Below are positions 1 through 9,502 of a stretch of 47,178 nt of DNA, one piece after another. The notes beneath the pieces were generated by a model that was not told where the DNA came from, ran no database searches, and saw only the letters and a list, made by a program, of their open reading frames with translations. Where the stretch lies: assembly GCF_000280055.1 (NCBI RefSeq), contig NZ_ALAB01000008.1, positions 1 through 47,178 of the forward strand, in the 5' to 3' direction. The position numbers were made by a program, and so were the translations under genes. How positions within the stretch are numbered: position 1 is the stretch's first letter; the number at the start of each line of letters is the position of its first letter. The stretch comes from Alishewanella aestuarii B11 (GTDB lineage Bacteria; Pseudomonadota; Gammaproteobacteria; Enterobacterales; Alteromonadaceae).

Positions 1-2
1 AA

Positions 3-320
3 TTGCTGGAAAAGCTTAAAGGTCAGTATCGTCGGGCTAAGAGCATTCGGTTAATCGTGGATAATTACATCATCCACAAGAGCAAAAAAACGCAGAAGTG
101 GCTGAGTGACAACCCAAAGTTCAAGTTACTGTTCTTGCCGGTTTATAGCCCATGGCATAACAAAATTGAAAAACTGTGGCATGCACTGCACGAGACGATA
201 ACCCGGAATCATCAGTGCAAAAACATGGATGATTTACTGGAGCAGGTTTACTACTTTATGGACACTGCCGCACCGTTTCCGGGCGGCAAACATGGATTAA
301 AACGGGTGTATCACAATTAG
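3..320 (+). mobile_element. IS630-family transposase, C-terminal part (cut by window edge)
   Basis: This is the C-terminal half of a DDE transposase of the IS630/Tc1-mariner type, which cuts and pastes DNA at TA dinucleotides. The second catalytic Asp sits in IVDNYIIHKS (about residue 19) and the final Glu in SPWHNKIEKLWHAL, the usual arrangement at the end of the DDE fold. The frame is open to the left edge, so the real start, the first Asp and the left inverted repeat lie outside the window. The right inverted repeat cannot be placed without the left one. It is probably just beyond the stop codon, where the sequence becomes AT-rich. Confidence is high for the family. Whether the element is intact cannot be judged. 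Confidence 0.85.
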
Positions 321-420
321 GATCAGCTATTTAGTTGCATGCTATGTTGTCAAGTAGAAAGCTTATGTATGCTACTAGGCTTTTCAATGCTGCCAAAATT
401 CATTACCATAGGCGCCGGTT

Positions 421-434
421 TTGATGTAGATCAA
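421..434 (+). promoter_or_regulatory. FNR/Anr-type box
   Basis: The 14 bases TTGATGTAGATCAA match the FNR consensus TTGAT-N4-ATCAA at all ten defined positions. FNR is an oxygen-sensing iron-sulfur regulator. The box is centred about 27 bases before the ATG of the 39-codon ORF at 455. A classical activator position (-41.5) would put the transcript start inside that ORF, at about 469. The site may therefore drive a downstream transcript into apt, or repress. The match is seen directly; function is inferred. Confidence 0.5.
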
Positions 435-454
435 CATTTAGGCGGTAAAGCAGT

Positions 455-574
455 ATGGCTGATGAAAACTTTAAAGACAGCTTCGACCTGAAGCAGTTAA
501 TATTATTCGTTATTTGTTTCGCTGGCCTGTTATGTCTGGCCCCGATCCTCCGCTGGATCCAGTTACTTTCCTGA
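455..574 (+). CDS. Small single-pass membrane protein, 39 aa, unknown function
   Basis: The short ORF starts at ATG 455 with a purine-rich AGGCGG at 440-445 as a likely ribosome site, and ends at TGA 572-574. It encodes an acidic N-terminus (MADENFKDSFDLKQ), a hydrophobic stretch of about 16 residues (LILFVICFAGLLCLAP) and a short basic and aromatic tail. This looks like a one-pass inner-membrane peptide. It lies directly under the FNR-type box and just before the hairpin terminator at 597-620, so it has its own small transcription unit ahead of apt. I do not recognise a family. It could be a chance ORF, but the ribosome site, membrane character and flanking signals argue for a gene. Confidence 0.5.
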   Translation: MADENFKDSFDLKQLILFVICFAGLLCLAPILRWIQLLS

Positions 575-596
575 AAGTAAGGTTACATCGGGTATG

Positions 597-620
597 AGCC
601 GCCACCGGGGCGGCTTTTTT
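597..620 (+). terminator. Rho-independent terminator between the 39-aa ORF and apt
   Basis: A 7-bp stem AGCCGCC/GGCGGCT (597-603 with 609-615) has a five-base loop and is followed by a T run to 620. It would end transcripts from the small ORF, or act as an attenuator in the apt leader, since apt starts 27 bases later. Confidence 0.75.
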
Positions 621-646
621 GTCGGTATTGATTTAAGGGTATAGAG

Positions 647-1195
647 ATGGACTACCAACAGCTTGCTATCGAATTGCAGCAGGTCATTAAAACGGTTGAG
701 AATTATCCAAAGCCGGGCATTACTTTTCGCGATGTGACCAGTCTGATGCAGGATGGCCCCAGCTTTAAAAAAGTGATTGATGCCTTTGTCGCCCGTTATC
801 AGGATGCCGGCATTACCAAAATTATTGGTACTGAATCGCGCGGCTTTATTTTTGGTGCCCCTTTAGCTTATGCGTTGGGAGTAGCCTTTGTACCGGTACG
901 TAAACCGGGCAAGTTACCACGCGAGCGTATTTCACAGGCCTATTCTTTGGAATATGGCGAAGATGCGCTGGAATTACACGCTGATGCTATCGTTGCCGGC
1001 GATAAAGTGCTATTGGTCGACGATTTACTGGCCACCGGCGGCACCATTGACGCCACGGTAAAACTGGTACGTCGCTTAGGTGGCACTGTAGCTGATGCCG
1101 CCTTTGTGATCGCCTTACCAGAACTGGGTGGCGTTGCACGCTTAGAAAAGCTTGGTTTAACCCTGTGTAGTCTGGTTGAGTATCACGGCGAATAG
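647..1195 (+). CDS. apt: Adenine phosphoribosyltransferase
   Basis: This cytoplasmic purine-salvage enzyme joins adenine to PRPP to give AMP and pyrophosphate. At 182 residues it has the normal family length. The PRPP-binding motif [13 protein letters not shown] lies at residues 121-133, and [15 protein letters not shown] (61-75) matches the conserved base-binding and loop region. The start is ATG 647, with AAGGG at 635-639 as the ribosome site. dnaX follows after 41 bases, and apt-dnaX-ybaB-recR is a classic gammaproteobacterial order. No repressor site was seen. Confidence 0.97.
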   Translation: MDYQQLAIELQQVIKTVENYPKPGITFRDVTSLMQDGPSFKKVIDAFVARYQDAGITKIIGTESRGFIFGAPLAYALGVAFVPVRKPGKLPRERISQAYSLEYGEDALELHADAIVAGDKVLLVDDLLATGGTIDATVKLVRRLGGTVADAAFVIALPELGGVARLEKLGLTLCSLVEYHGE

Positions 1196-1236
1196 GGTTA
1201 GGCTAGCGTTACTTCGCAACAAGACAGGATGCCGGC

Positions 1237-3462
1237 ATGAGTTATCAGGTTCTGGCCAGGAAATGGCGGCCACGCCAATTTAGTGAACTGGTGGGACAGC
1301 AGCATGTGAAAACAGCGCTGGCCAATGCACTCAATAGCGCCCGTTTACATCATGCCTATTTATTTACCGGCACCCGAGGTGTCGGTAAAACCACCATCGC
1401 CCGCATTTTCGCCAAAAGTCTGAACTGTGAGACCGGTATTACCGCAACGCCCTGTGGTCAATGTAGCACCTGCTTAGAGATAGATGGCGGTAACTATGTT
1501 GATTTAATGGAAATCGACGCCGCATCGCGGACTAAGGTCGAAGATACCCGCGACTTGCTGGACAATGTGCAATATGCACCAAGCCGGGGCCGTTACAAGG
1601 TATACCTGATAGACGAAGTGCATATGCTGTCGCGGCACAGCTTTAACGCCTTGTTAAAGACGCTGGAAGAGCCGCCACCGCATGTGAAGTTCTTACTGGC
1701 GACCACCGATCCACAAAAGCTGCCGGTTACTGTACTGTCACGTTGTTTGCAGTTTAGTTTAAAGGCCTTAACGGTAGCACAAATTCAGCAGCATCTGGCC
1801 ACAGTACTGCAGGCCGAGCAACTGCCATTCGATGATGCCGCTTTAGCCCTGCTTGCCAAAGCGGCCAAAGGCAGTTTGCGGGACTCCCTCAGCCTGACCG
1901 ATCAGGCGATTGCCCTTGGCAATGGTGAGGTGAAGTTACAGTCGGTGCGGGAGATGCTCGGTTTACTGGATACCAGTTGGGCACTGCAGTTATTACAGAG
2001 TTTATTCGCTGCTGATCTGGCAGCATTACAGCATAGCCTGCAACAGTTAGTAAGCCAGCAAGCTGACTATCTGCAGGTGCTGGATGATCTACTGGCGCTG
2101 CTGCATCTAACGGCCTTAACGCAATTTGAACCTGCTGCTGCCGAACATAGTGACTATGCCGACGCCATTCGCCAGTTTGCGGCCAGTCAGACCCCGGAAG
2201 CGCTGCAGCTGTATTATCAGCTGTTGGTGAGTGGGAAAAGAGATTTACCCTATGCACCAGAGCCCGCTATTGGCCTGGAGATGGCGCTGCTTCGTGCTTT
2301 AGCCTTTGTGCCGGCGACACAGACCACGCCACCGCAAAAGATGCCAGCTGCCAAGTCAGGCGCGGTACTACCAGCAAATCAACCGGTAGTATCAACGCCG
2401 GGTCCGGCAGCAGTAGCGCCAGCCGTTGCTGTAACAGCTGCCATGCCTCAGGAAGGCCCGACCTTGGCACAGGCTGCCGGGGCGCTGCCGCAGCCTGCAG
2501 CCGGGACCACAGCGACATCTGCAGCAGCAACAGCAATAACGCCTGAGACGCCGCCAGCCGGGCATACTGGCAATGTTCAGGCCAACATTACAGCAGAGCC
2601 GGCGACGCAGATTGATGCCGTAACGGCGCGGATTATGGCCCGACGTGGTTTGGCACTGCCAACAACCAATGCAGCGCAGGAAACGGCAACAAAAAAGTTT
2701 GAGCGCCAACCGGCGCCGCAGCAGACAGTCCCATCACTCTCAGCCTCAGTTGCAGCCTCCTCTGCGCCGGTGAGATTGGAAGCCACGACTGTTGCGGTGC
2801 CGACAGCCGCCGCGGTAAAGCCTGAATCGGCAGAGCTTGCTTCGCCTCCCGTCGTGATCGCAACAGACGCTGTCGCCGCAGCGGAATATGCTGGTTATAC
2901 CGCCAGCCAGGCCGAAGTTGATGTTAGCGAGGCGTTTAACGAGCAGCTCGCTGAGCTCAGCAACGACGAGCTGAGTGAGCAAGCGCAGCTGTCAGAAGCC
3001 TGGTGGCAACAGCAAAGCTTCGAACCTCTGCCAGCAGCGGATACCGAGTTGCCGGATGAGCAACGCTTTTCGATTCGGTTTGCGGCGCAGGTGGACGCCT
3101 GGGCCAGATTGATTGAGCAATTAGAGCTGGGTGGTTTATTACGTCTGTATCTGTTAAATAGTGCGCTCAGCCAGCAAGGGCAGCAGGTATTGCTCACCGT
3201 CGCACGGCATCAGCAACATCTGGATAACCCGGCTTTTCGTACTAAATTGTACCAGGCGATTGCGCCGGTATTTCCGGCGGGTTTCGAGCTGGCGATTCAG
3301 TATCAGGAGCAGGTGCTAAACACACCACTGGCGATCCAACAGCAGATTGAGCAGGAGCGTAAGGATTACGTTAGCCGGTTGCTGCAGCAGGATCCCAAAC
3401 TGCAAGAGATCCAACAGCGCTTTGCCGCCGAGTTGCAGCTGGACACGCTGCAGGTGAATTAA
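1237..3462 (+). CDS. dnaX: DNA polymerase III subunits tau and (by frameshift) gamma
   Basis: This is the clamp-loader ATPase that loads the beta clamp and, as tau, ties two polymerase cores and DnaB together. Walker A GTRGVGKT is at residues 45-52. The zinc cysteines are C64, C73, C76 and C79. Walker B VYLIDEVH is at 122-129 and the arginine-finger motif LSRC ends at C170. Residues of roughly 360-590 form an unusually long Ala/Pro/Thr-rich linker, so the protein is 741 residues against 643 in E. coli. The C-terminal tau domain follows. Codons 486-487 lie in an A AAA AAG slippery heptamer with flanking stimulators, which predicts a gamma product of 488 residues (see the separate entry). Many small frames opposite this gene are shadows of its GC-rich linker. 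Confidence 0.97.
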   Translation: MSYQVLARKWRPRQFSELVGQQHVKTALANALNSARLHHAYLFTGTRGVGKTTIARIFAKSLNCETGITATPCGQCSTCLEIDGGNYVDLMEIDAASRTKVEDTRDLLDNVQYAPSRGRYKVYLIDEVHMLSRHSFNALLKTLEEPPPHVKFLLATTDPQKLPVTVLSRCLQFSLKALTVAQIQQHLATVLQAEQLPFDDAALALLAKAAKGSLRDSLSLTDQAIALGNGEVKLQSVREMLGLLDTSWALQLLQSLFAADLAALQHSLQQLVSQQADYLQVLDDLLALLHLTALTQFEPAAAEHSDYADAIRQFAASQTPEALQLYYQLLVSGKRDLPYAPEPAIGLEMALLRALAFVPATQTTPPQKMPAAKSGAVLPANQPVVSTPGPAAVAPAVAVTAAMPQEGPTLAQAAGALPQPAAGTTATSAAATAITPETPPAGHTGNVQANITAEPATQIDAVTARIMARRGLALPTTNAAQETATKKFERQPAPQQTVPSLSASVAASSAPVRLEATTVAVPTAAAVKPESAELASPPVVIATDAVAAAEYAGYTASQAEVDVSEAFNEQLAELSNDELSEQAQLSEAWWQQQSFEPLPAADTELPDEQRFSIRFAAQVDAWARLIEQLELGGLLRLYLLNSALSQQGQQVLLTVARHQQHLDNPAFRTKLYQAIAPVFPAGFELAIQYQEQVLNTPLAIQQQIEQERKDYVSRLLQQDPKLQEIQQRFAAELQLDTLQVN
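2678..2716 (+). promoter_or_regulatory. dnaX: Programmed -1 ribosomal frameshift signal in dnaX
   Basis: Three parts are in E. coli-like order. A Shine-Dalgarno-like AGGA lies at 2678-2681. The slippery heptamer A AAA AAG is at 2691-2697 in the correct phase (ACA AAA AAG). A GC hairpin GCGCC/GGCGC lies at 2703-2716 with loop AACC, five bases after the heptamer. A -1 shift reads GTT and then meets TGA at 2700-2702, so gamma would be 488 residues, ending Lys-Lys-Val. Confidence 0.8.
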
Positions 3463-3532
3463 CCTTGTAATTTTGGCGCTGAATCATTATCTTGTCGCCA
3501 GCTTTGTCAGTTCCTAACAGAGAGAGAAAATT

Positions 3533-3859
3533 ATGTTTAAAGGCGGTATGGGCAATATGCTCAAACAAGCACAGGCCATGCAGGAAAAGATGCAAAAGAT
3601 GCAGGCCGAAATTGCCAATATGGAAGTGACCGGTGAAGCCGGCGCCGGCCTGGTTAAAGTCACCATGACCGGTAATCACAATGTTCGCCGGGTGAGCATT
3701 GATGACAGTCTGATGAGTGATGACAAAGAAATGCTGGAAGATCTGATAGCCGCGGCATTAAATGATGCGGTGCGTCGGGTTGAAGAAAACAATAAAGAAC
3801 AAATGGCAAAAATCACCGGTGGGTTACAATTGCCGCCAGGTATGAAGTTACCTTTCTAA
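3533..3859 (+). CDS. ybaB: Nucleoid-associated protein of the YbaB/EbfC family
   Basis: This is a small dimeric DNA-binding protein of 108 residues, the usual size. The N-terminus is Met/Gln/Lys-rich ([16 protein letters not shown]), the helix that forms the tweezer-like dimer. [16 protein letters not shown] is the conserved central strand region. The start is ATG 3533, with a purine run (AGAGAGAGAAAA) before it. It sits between dnaX and recR, and recR begins 5 bases after its stop. That is the invariant order in this phylum and suggests co-transcription and a link to recombination or replication. Confidence 0.96.
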   Translation: MFKGGMGNMLKQAQAMQEKMQKMQAEIANMEVTGEAGAGLVKVTMTGNHNVRRVSIDDSLMSDDKEMLEDLIAAALNDAVRRVEENNKEQMAKITGGLQLPPGMKLPF

Positions 3860-3864
3860 GCATT

Positions 3865-4467
3865 ATGGCTAAGCTCCCGCCGCTGTTACAGCAGTTGATT
3901 GATGCACTACGCGTGTTGCCGGGGGTGGGCCCGAAATCGGCCCAACGCATGGCATTACAACTGCTGGAGCGCAATCGCAGTGGCGGGGCCAGGCTTGGGG
4001 CGGCTTTAACCGCTGCGATGAACGGCATTGGTCAATGTCAGCAATGCCGCACCTTTAGTGAACAGGCGCTGTGTGCTATTTGCAGCGATCCGCGCCGTGC
4101 TGAGGCAGAAACCCTGTGTATTGTCGGGTCAGCAGCCGACCAATTGGCCATCGAGCAAACCGGCCAGTTTCAGGGGCGCTACTTTGTGCTAATGGGCTAT
4201 TTATCGCCGCTCGATGGCATAGGCCCGGAGCAACTCGGCCTTGATTTACTGGCCAAGCAACTGGCCAGTGGCGGCATCACTGAGGTGATTCTAGCCACCA
4301 ATCCGACGGTCGAAGGGGAAGCCACGGCATTTTATATTGCTGAGCTGTGTCAGCAATATCAGTGTACCGTCACCCGCCTGGCGCAAGGCTTGCCGGTCGG
4401 CGGTGAGCTGGAATATATCGACGGTTCGACCCTGGCGCATGCCTTATCCGGGCGTAAACGTTTTTAA
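3865..4467 (+). CDS. recR: Recombination mediator RecR
   Basis: RecR works with RecO, and with RecF at gaps, to load RecA on SSB-coated DNA. At 200 residues it matches the family. A helix-hairpin-helix lies at about 12-28 ([16 protein letters not shown]). The four-cysteine zinc finger is C58, C61, C70 and C73. A Toprim domain runs from about 81 to 176 and includes the [12 protein letters not shown] segment. The ribosome site overlaps the end of ybaB, so the two are likely translated together. A heat-shock promoter for htpG begins 20 bases after the stop. Confidence 0.97.
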   Translation: MAKLPPLLQQLIDALRVLPGVGPKSAQRMALQLLERNRSGGARLGAALTAAMNGIGQCQQCRTFSEQALCAICSDPRRAEAETLCIVGSAADQLAIEQTGQFQGRYFVLMGYLSPLDGIGPEQLGLDLLAKQLASGGITEVILATNPTVEGEATAFYIAELCQQYQCTVTRLAQGLPVGGELEYIDGSTLAHALSGRKRF

Positions 4468-4486
4468 TCAGCGCTTTTAATCCACT

Positions 4487-4514
4487 CTTGAAATCATCCT
4501 GAATACCCCCATAT
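4487..4514 (+). promoter_or_regulatory. Sigma-32 (RpoH) heat-shock promoter of htpG
   Basis: CTTGAAA (4487-4493) and CCCCATAT (4507-4514), separated by 13 bases, match the sigma-32 consensus CTTGAAA-N11-16-CCCCATNT almost perfectly. The transcript should start near 4521, giving a leader of about 58 bases before htpG. Confidence 0.88.
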
Positions 4515-4528
4515 CTGGTGCTGTTATC

Positions 4529-4549
4529 GGCGCGCCGCGCCGTCTTTTT
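4529..4549 (+). other. GC hairpin with T run in the htpG leader
   Basis: GGCGC-GCC-GCGCC (4529-4541) is followed by GTCTTTTT. It lies inside the predicted htpG leader. It could be a weak terminator for recR read-through, an attenuator, or a structure that affects htpG translation. The RNA fold is inferred from sequence only. Confidence 0.4.
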
Positions 4550-4578
4550 GTCTCGTTATACCTATAGAGGACCCCAAG

Positions 4579-6510
4579 ATGAGTGAGACCACTGCCAACG
4601 CTGCTGGCCAGAAGCAAACTCATGGCTTTCAGGCAGAAGTAAAACAACTTTTGCAGCTGATGATCCATTCGCTGTATTCCAACAAAGAAATCTTCCTGCG
4701 TGAATTGGTATCCAATGCCTCGGATGCTGCCGACAAACTGCGCTTTTTAGCGTTATCAGACAGTAGCTTATACGGTGATGATGGCGAGTTGCGGGTAAGG
4801 ATCAGCCTGGATGAGCAGGCGCGTACCCTGACTATCAGCGATAACGGTATTGGTATGGATGAAGCCGATGTTATTGCACACCTGGGTACTATCGCCAAGT
4901 CTGGTACTAAAGAGTTCTTTTCACAATTGTCCGGCGATCAAAGCAAAGACTCCAAATTAATCGGTCAGTTTGGTGTTGGCTTCTATTCTGCTTTTATCGT
5001 GGCCGATAAAGTCACGGTACGTACCCGCAAAGCCGGTCTGCCAGCAGACAGCGCAGTAGAGTGGGAGTCGGCAGGTGAGGGTGATTACACCATTAGCAAG
5101 ATCAATAAAGCCAGTCGCGGTACCGAGATCGTGCTGCACCTGCGTGATGGCGAGGATGAGTTCTTAAGTCGCTGGAAAGTCGAAAGTATCGTCACTAAGT
5201 ATTCAGATCATATCTCGATTCCGGTGGAAATGTGGCAGGAAGGCACGCCGGAGCGTGAAGAAGACGGCGAAAAAATCCCGGCGACCGAAGGTCACTGGCA
5301 GGCAGTGAATAAGGCCACAGCACTGTGGACCCGTGATAAGTCAGAAATCACTGATGACGAATACAAAGAGTTCTATAAGCATATTTCCCACGACTGGAGC
5401 GAGCCGTTAAGCTGGAGCCATAACAAGGTTGAGGGGAACAACAACTACACCAGCCTGTTGTATGTGCCGAAGAAAGCGCCCTTTGATATGTGGAACCGTG
5501 AAGCCAAGCATGGCTTGAAGCTCTATGTTCAGCGCGTCTTTATTATGGATGATGCCGAGCAGTTTATGCCAAGCTACCTGCGCTTTATCAAGGGGGTGTT
5601 GGATTCCAGCGATCTGCCGCTGAACGTATCGCGTGAAATTCTGCAGGATACCAAAGTCAGCCAGAGCCTGCGCAAAGGCTGTAGCAGCCGCGCGCTGAAA
5701 ATGCTGGAGAAGCTGGCGAAAGACAGCGAGCAGTATCAGCTGTTCTGGAATGAGTTTGGTCAGGTGCTAAAAGAGGGCCCGGCAGAAGATTTCGCCAATA
5801 AAGAGCAAATTGCCGCCTTGCTGCGTTTCGCCTCTACCCATAATGACAGCAGTGCGCAAAACGTAGCACTGGCCGACTATGTCAGCCGGATGAAAGAAGG
5901 CCAGGACGAGATTTATTTCCTGGTCGCGGATAGCCATGAAGCGGCGAAACACAGCCCGCATCTGGAGGTGTTCCGCAAGAAGGGGCTGGAAGTGTTACTG
6001 TTATCCGATCGCATCGACGAGTGGCTGATGCAGCATCTGCCGGAATTCGACGGTAAGAAGTTCCGCTCTGTTGCCAAAGGTGGTTTGGACTTGTCGAAAC
6101 TGGATGACGAGCAAACCAAAGAAGAGCAGAAGAAAACCGAAGAAGCCTTTGCCTCAGTGTTAGAGCGCTTTAAAAAGGCGCTGGGTGAGCAGGTTAAAGA
6201 TGTTAAGGTTAGCCATCGTTTAACCGACAGTCCGGCCTGTGTGGTGACCGATGAGTTTGATATGAGCACGCAAATGATCAAACTGATGGAGTCAGTTGGG
6301 CAGAAGGTGCCGGACGTGAAGCCAATTTTCGAACTTAACCCGGAGCATCAGCTAGTTAAACATGTGGCAGATGAGCCGGATGAAAATCGCTTCCAGCAGT
6401 GGGCAGAGGTGTTATTTGAGCAGGCGCTACTGGCTGAACGCGGCAGCCTGAAAAATCCGGCCAGCTTTGTGACCCGCTTAAATAGCCTGTTACTGTCACT
6501 GGCAAAGTAA
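4579..6510 (+). CDS. htpG: Chaperone HtpG (bacterial Hsp90)
   Basis: This is an ATP-dependent cytosolic chaperone dimer. At 643 residues it is slightly longer than E. coli HtpG. The N-terminal GHKL ATPase motifs are clear: [14 protein letters not shown], then [13 protein letters not shown], then [14 protein letters not shown]. The middle domain carries [13 protein letters not shown], with the catalytic Arg of the family, and a C-terminal dimerisation domain follows. ATG 4579 is preceded by AGAGGA. The sigma-32 promoter just upstream explains heat induction independent of the apt operon. A strong terminator follows at 6531-6560, before an inserted chemoreceptor gene separates it from adk. Confidence 0.97.
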   Translation: MSETTANAAGQKQTHGFQAEVKQLLQLMIHSLYSNKEIFLRELVSNASDAADKLRFLALSDSSLYGDDGELRVRISLDEQARTLTISDNGIGMDEADVIAHLGTIAKSGTKEFFSQLSGDQSKDSKLIGQFGVGFYSAFIVADKVTVRTRKAGLPADSAVEWESAGEGDYTISKINKASRGTEIVLHLRDGEDEFLSRWKVESIVTKYSDHISIPVEMWQEGTPEREEDGEKIPATEGHWQAVNKATALWTRDKSEITDDEYKEFYKHISHDWSEPLSWSHNKVEGNNNYTSLLYVPKKAPFDMWNREAKHGLKLYVQRVFIMDDAEQFMPSYLRFIKGVLDSSDLPLNVSREILQDTKVSQSLRKGCSSRALKMLEKLAKDSEQYQLFWNEFGQVLKEGPAEDFANKEQIAALLRFASTHNDSSAQNVALADYVSRMKEGQDEIYFLVADSHEAAKHSPHLEVFRKKGLEVLLLSDRIDEWLMQHLPEFDGKKFRSVAKGGLDLSKLDDEQTKEEQKKTEEAFASVLERFKKALGEQVKDVKVSHRLTDSPACVVTDEFDMSTQMIKLMESVGQKVPDVKPIFELNPEHQLVKHVADEPDENRFQQWAEVLFEQALLAERGSLKNPASFVTRLNSLLLSLAK

Positions 6511-6530
6511 CCATAAACTGGCTATTGATA

Positions 6531-6560
6531 GAGGGGCTGGTATTACCAGCCTCTTTTTTT
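6531..6560 (+). terminator. Rho-independent terminator of htpG
   Basis: GGCTGG (6535-6540) pairs with CCAGCC (6546-6551) over a TATTA loop. Flanking GAG/CTC-like bases and a run of eight Ts follow. Confidence 0.85.
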
Positions 6561-6657
6561 TGATCTTTCAGCCAAAAAATTATTCTGTATCATCCAATTA
6601 CTGCAAATTCTCACTATACTTGTTATGACGGCGATAACAATAACAGACAGGTGAGCT

Positions 6658-8586
6658 ATGCAGCAGTTCTGGCAACGCCTAGGTTTTGGCGGTCGTTTAA
6701 CCCTTAGTATGATTTCTTTGTTTCTGGCAGCGATTCTACTGTTGACCAGCCTACTCTTTGTTCGCTATCAGGACTCGCAAACTGATGGCGTGGTCAGTTC
6801 GTTACGCAGTGCCGCCGAGCTGAATGCCGATGCGTTCACCGATTGGTTACTGGTGCGGCAGGATGAAATGCGGCTTCTGGCAACCTTACCCTCAGTACAG
6901 CAACTGAATTTACCGCTGGCGTCCGAGCTGATGCAGCAGTTGGCACAGAATAGTGGTTTTTATGACACGATTTTTGTCGTCGGCCCCGACGGCTTAGGTA
7001 TGGCCGGTGTCAGCTTCGTTAATGGCCAGGCCAAAGTGCTGAGTGAAGCGGAAGCCAACGTCTTTAATGTGGCAGACCGCGCCTGGTTTAAGCAGGCAAT
7101 CGCTGGTCAGGATACCTTTTCGCAGCCGGTGGTTTCCCGCGCTACCGGCCAAACTGTCAGTACAGTAGCGATCCCGATCCGGCAAAATAATCAGATAGTG
7201 GCGGTGATGCGTGGTGCCGTGCAGCTGGAGACGATTTTTCGCAAAGTGAATGAATTAAGCCGTAATGACTATACCGAAATTTATTTGCTGGACACCGAAG
7301 GTAAAGCCATTACCACAGCGCCGTCTGTCGCTAAGGATGCTAAGCTGACGACTCAGGCGGCAGAAGCCATTAAACAACAACAAAGCGGCGTTGGGCTCTA
7401 TCAAAACGCTGCAGCGACGCCGGTGATTGGCAGTTATCAGTTTATGCCGATGTTAGGCTGGAGCCTGGTGCTGGAAAGCCGGCAACAGGAGGCGTTGGCC
7501 GAAGTACGGGAAATGTTCTGGACCTTACTGATCGCAGCGGTGGTGGTGCTAGTGCTGGCGACAGTCGTCTGTTTGCTGTTGGTGAAAAAGGTTACCCGTA
7601 CCCTGGGCGGCGAGCCGGAATATGCCGCTGCGGTAGTACAACGCGTTGCCGAGGGTGATCTGAGTGGCAGTATTAATCTACGTCCAGACGACAGCAGTAG
7701 TTTATTAGCCGCCATTGCTCAGATGCAGCAGCGCTTGCGGCAGATGTTGGGGGAGGTCAGTAATTATTCTGATCAGGTCGCTGCCGCATCGACTGAGTTA
7801 TCGCAGATTAACCAGCAAACCAGTGCCGGGATGCAGCAACAAAATACCGAAATCAGCAGTGCCGCTGTAGCGATGAATGAGATGACCAGCACTCTGGAGG
7901 AAGTGTCGCGCAATACCCAGCAGGCCGCAGAAGCGGCAGCCCAGGCCGAGCAGGAAAGCAAAAATGGCCGGCAAATTGTCAGCACAACAATTCGTGAACT
8001 AGCCAATTTATCGAAAGAAGTCAGCTCTGCCGCCACGATTATCCGGCTGCTGAAAAAAGACAGCGATCAAATTGGCAATATTTTACAAGTGATTGAGGGT
8101 ATCGCTGAGCAAACCAACTTGCTGGCGCTCAATGCTGCTATTGAAGCGGCGCGTGCCGGTGAGAGTGGCCGTGGTTTTGCGGTGGTGGCAGATGAAGTAA
8201 GGACGCTGGCCAGTCGCACTAAAGATTCAACCACTGAAATTAAGCAGATGATCGATAAGTTGCAGCACGGTACTGATAATGCAGTAAAAGCCACTGATAA
8301 TAGCGAACAAGCGGCGAAATCGACCGCCGAGCGTGCCGCGGCAGCTGATCAGGCTTTGGCAGCCATTTATGAAGCGGTGGAACTGATTAGTAGTACTACT
8401 CACCAGATTGCCACTGCAACCGAACAGCAAACGGTAGTATCAAGAGATATTAATCAAAACTTCCATCGAATCAGTGATGTGGCTTATCAAACCAATGATA
8501 ATGTCAGTCAATCCGCTCAAGCCAGTGATTCACTGTCTACCCTGGCGGAACAACTGCAGGAGCTGGTACGCCGGTTCAGACTTTAG
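6658..8586 (+). CDS. Methyl-accepting chemotaxis protein with periplasmic Cache-type sensor
   Basis: This chemoreceptor is 642 residues long. TM1 is at about 15-36. A periplasmic region of about 245 residues resembles a dCache_1 sensor, including a stretch [15 protein letters not shown] typical of that fold. TM2 lies near 282-308. A HAMP domain and a cytoplasmic signalling domain follow. The signalling tip [20 protein letters not shown] and the downstream [16 protein letters not shown] are the most conserved MCP sequences and contact CheA and CheW. The C-terminus [10 protein letters not shown] resembles the usual receptor tail, and no NWETF-type CheR tether is present. ATG 6658 follows AGGTGAGCT. 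The ligand is unknown. It has its own upstream region after the htpG terminator, so it is probably a separate unit inserted between htpG and adk. Confidence 0.95.
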   Translation: MQQFWQRLGFGGRLTLSMISLFLAAILLLTSLLFVRYQDSQTDGVVSSLRSAAELNADAFTDWLLVRQDEMRLLATLPSVQQLNLPLASELMQQLAQNSGFYDTIFVVGPDGLGMAGVSFVNGQAKVLSEAEANVFNVADRAWFKQAIAGQDTFSQPVVSRATGQTVSTVAIPIRQNNQIVAVMRGAVQLETIFRKVNELSRNDYTEIYLLDTEGKAITTAPSVAKDAKLTTQAAEAIKQQQSGVGLYQNAAATPVIGSYQFMPMLGWSLVLESRQQEALAEVREMFWTLLIAAVVVLVLATVVCLLLVKKVTRTLGGEPEYAAAVVQRVAEGDLSGSINLRPDDSSSLLAAIAQMQQRLRQMLGEVSNYSDQVAAASTELSQINQQTSAGMQQQNTEISSAAVAMNEMTSTLEEVSRNTQQAAEAAAQAEQESKNGRQIVSTTIRELANLSKEVSSAATIIRLLKKDSDQIGNILQVIEGIAEQTNLLALNAAIEAARAGESGRGFAVVADEVRTLASRTKDSTTEIKQMIDKLQHGTDNAVKATDNSEQAAKSTAERAAAADQALAAIYEAVELISSTTHQIATATEQQTVVSRDINQNFHRISDVAYQTNDNVSQSAQASDSLSTLAEQLQELVRRFRL

Positions 8587-8596
8587 TCGCAGTAAG

Positions 8597-8703
8597 ACGG
8601 CGGTTTCCGGAGGAAAATAGCTGCTTTTTCCCCTTTGCCGCCGTTTCAGGTCCGAGTTGGCTGCTGCGCCAAGGCTATCGACTAAAGGCGAGGATTGGCG
8701 CAG
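8597..8703. other. Two inverted repeats between the chemoreceptor gene and adk
   Basis: ACGGCGG (8597-8603) pairs with CCGCCGT (8638-8644), and CTGCGCCAA (8664-8672) pairs perfectly with TTGGCGCAG (8695-8703). No good T run follows, so this is not a clean terminator. It may be leader structure or a small RNA. No ORF with convincing features was found in 8587-8810. Confidence 0.35.
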
Positions 8704-8786
8704 TGTCAGGTAGCACCAGTTGACAAATTTCTTGTTTCACCCCGCGCATTATGCAAAGATTAGACCCGGTAAAATTTACAGATTAA

Positions 8787-9455
<669 letters not shown>

Positions 9456-9471
9456 GTGACGGTATGCGATG

Positions 9472-9499
9472 AAAAAACCCGGTTCTGACCGGGTTTTTT
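9472..9499. terminator. Bidirectional terminator between adk and tpx
   Basis: AAAAAACCCGG and CCGGGTTTTTT form a perfect stem around a TTCTGA loop. The A run on one side and T run on the other let it work for both converging genes. Confidence 0.9.
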
Positions 9500-9502
9500 C
9501 GT

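Noticed and set aside
2267..2982. Several minus-strand and alternative ORFs opposite the dnaX linker
   Set aside because: They come from GC-rich Ala/Pro/Thr codons of dnaX, overlap each other and lack family similarity.
8720..8755. TTGACA followed by a TATGCA-like box as an adk promoter
   Set aside because: The spacing is about 24 bases, too long for a sigma-70 promoter, so I did not list it.
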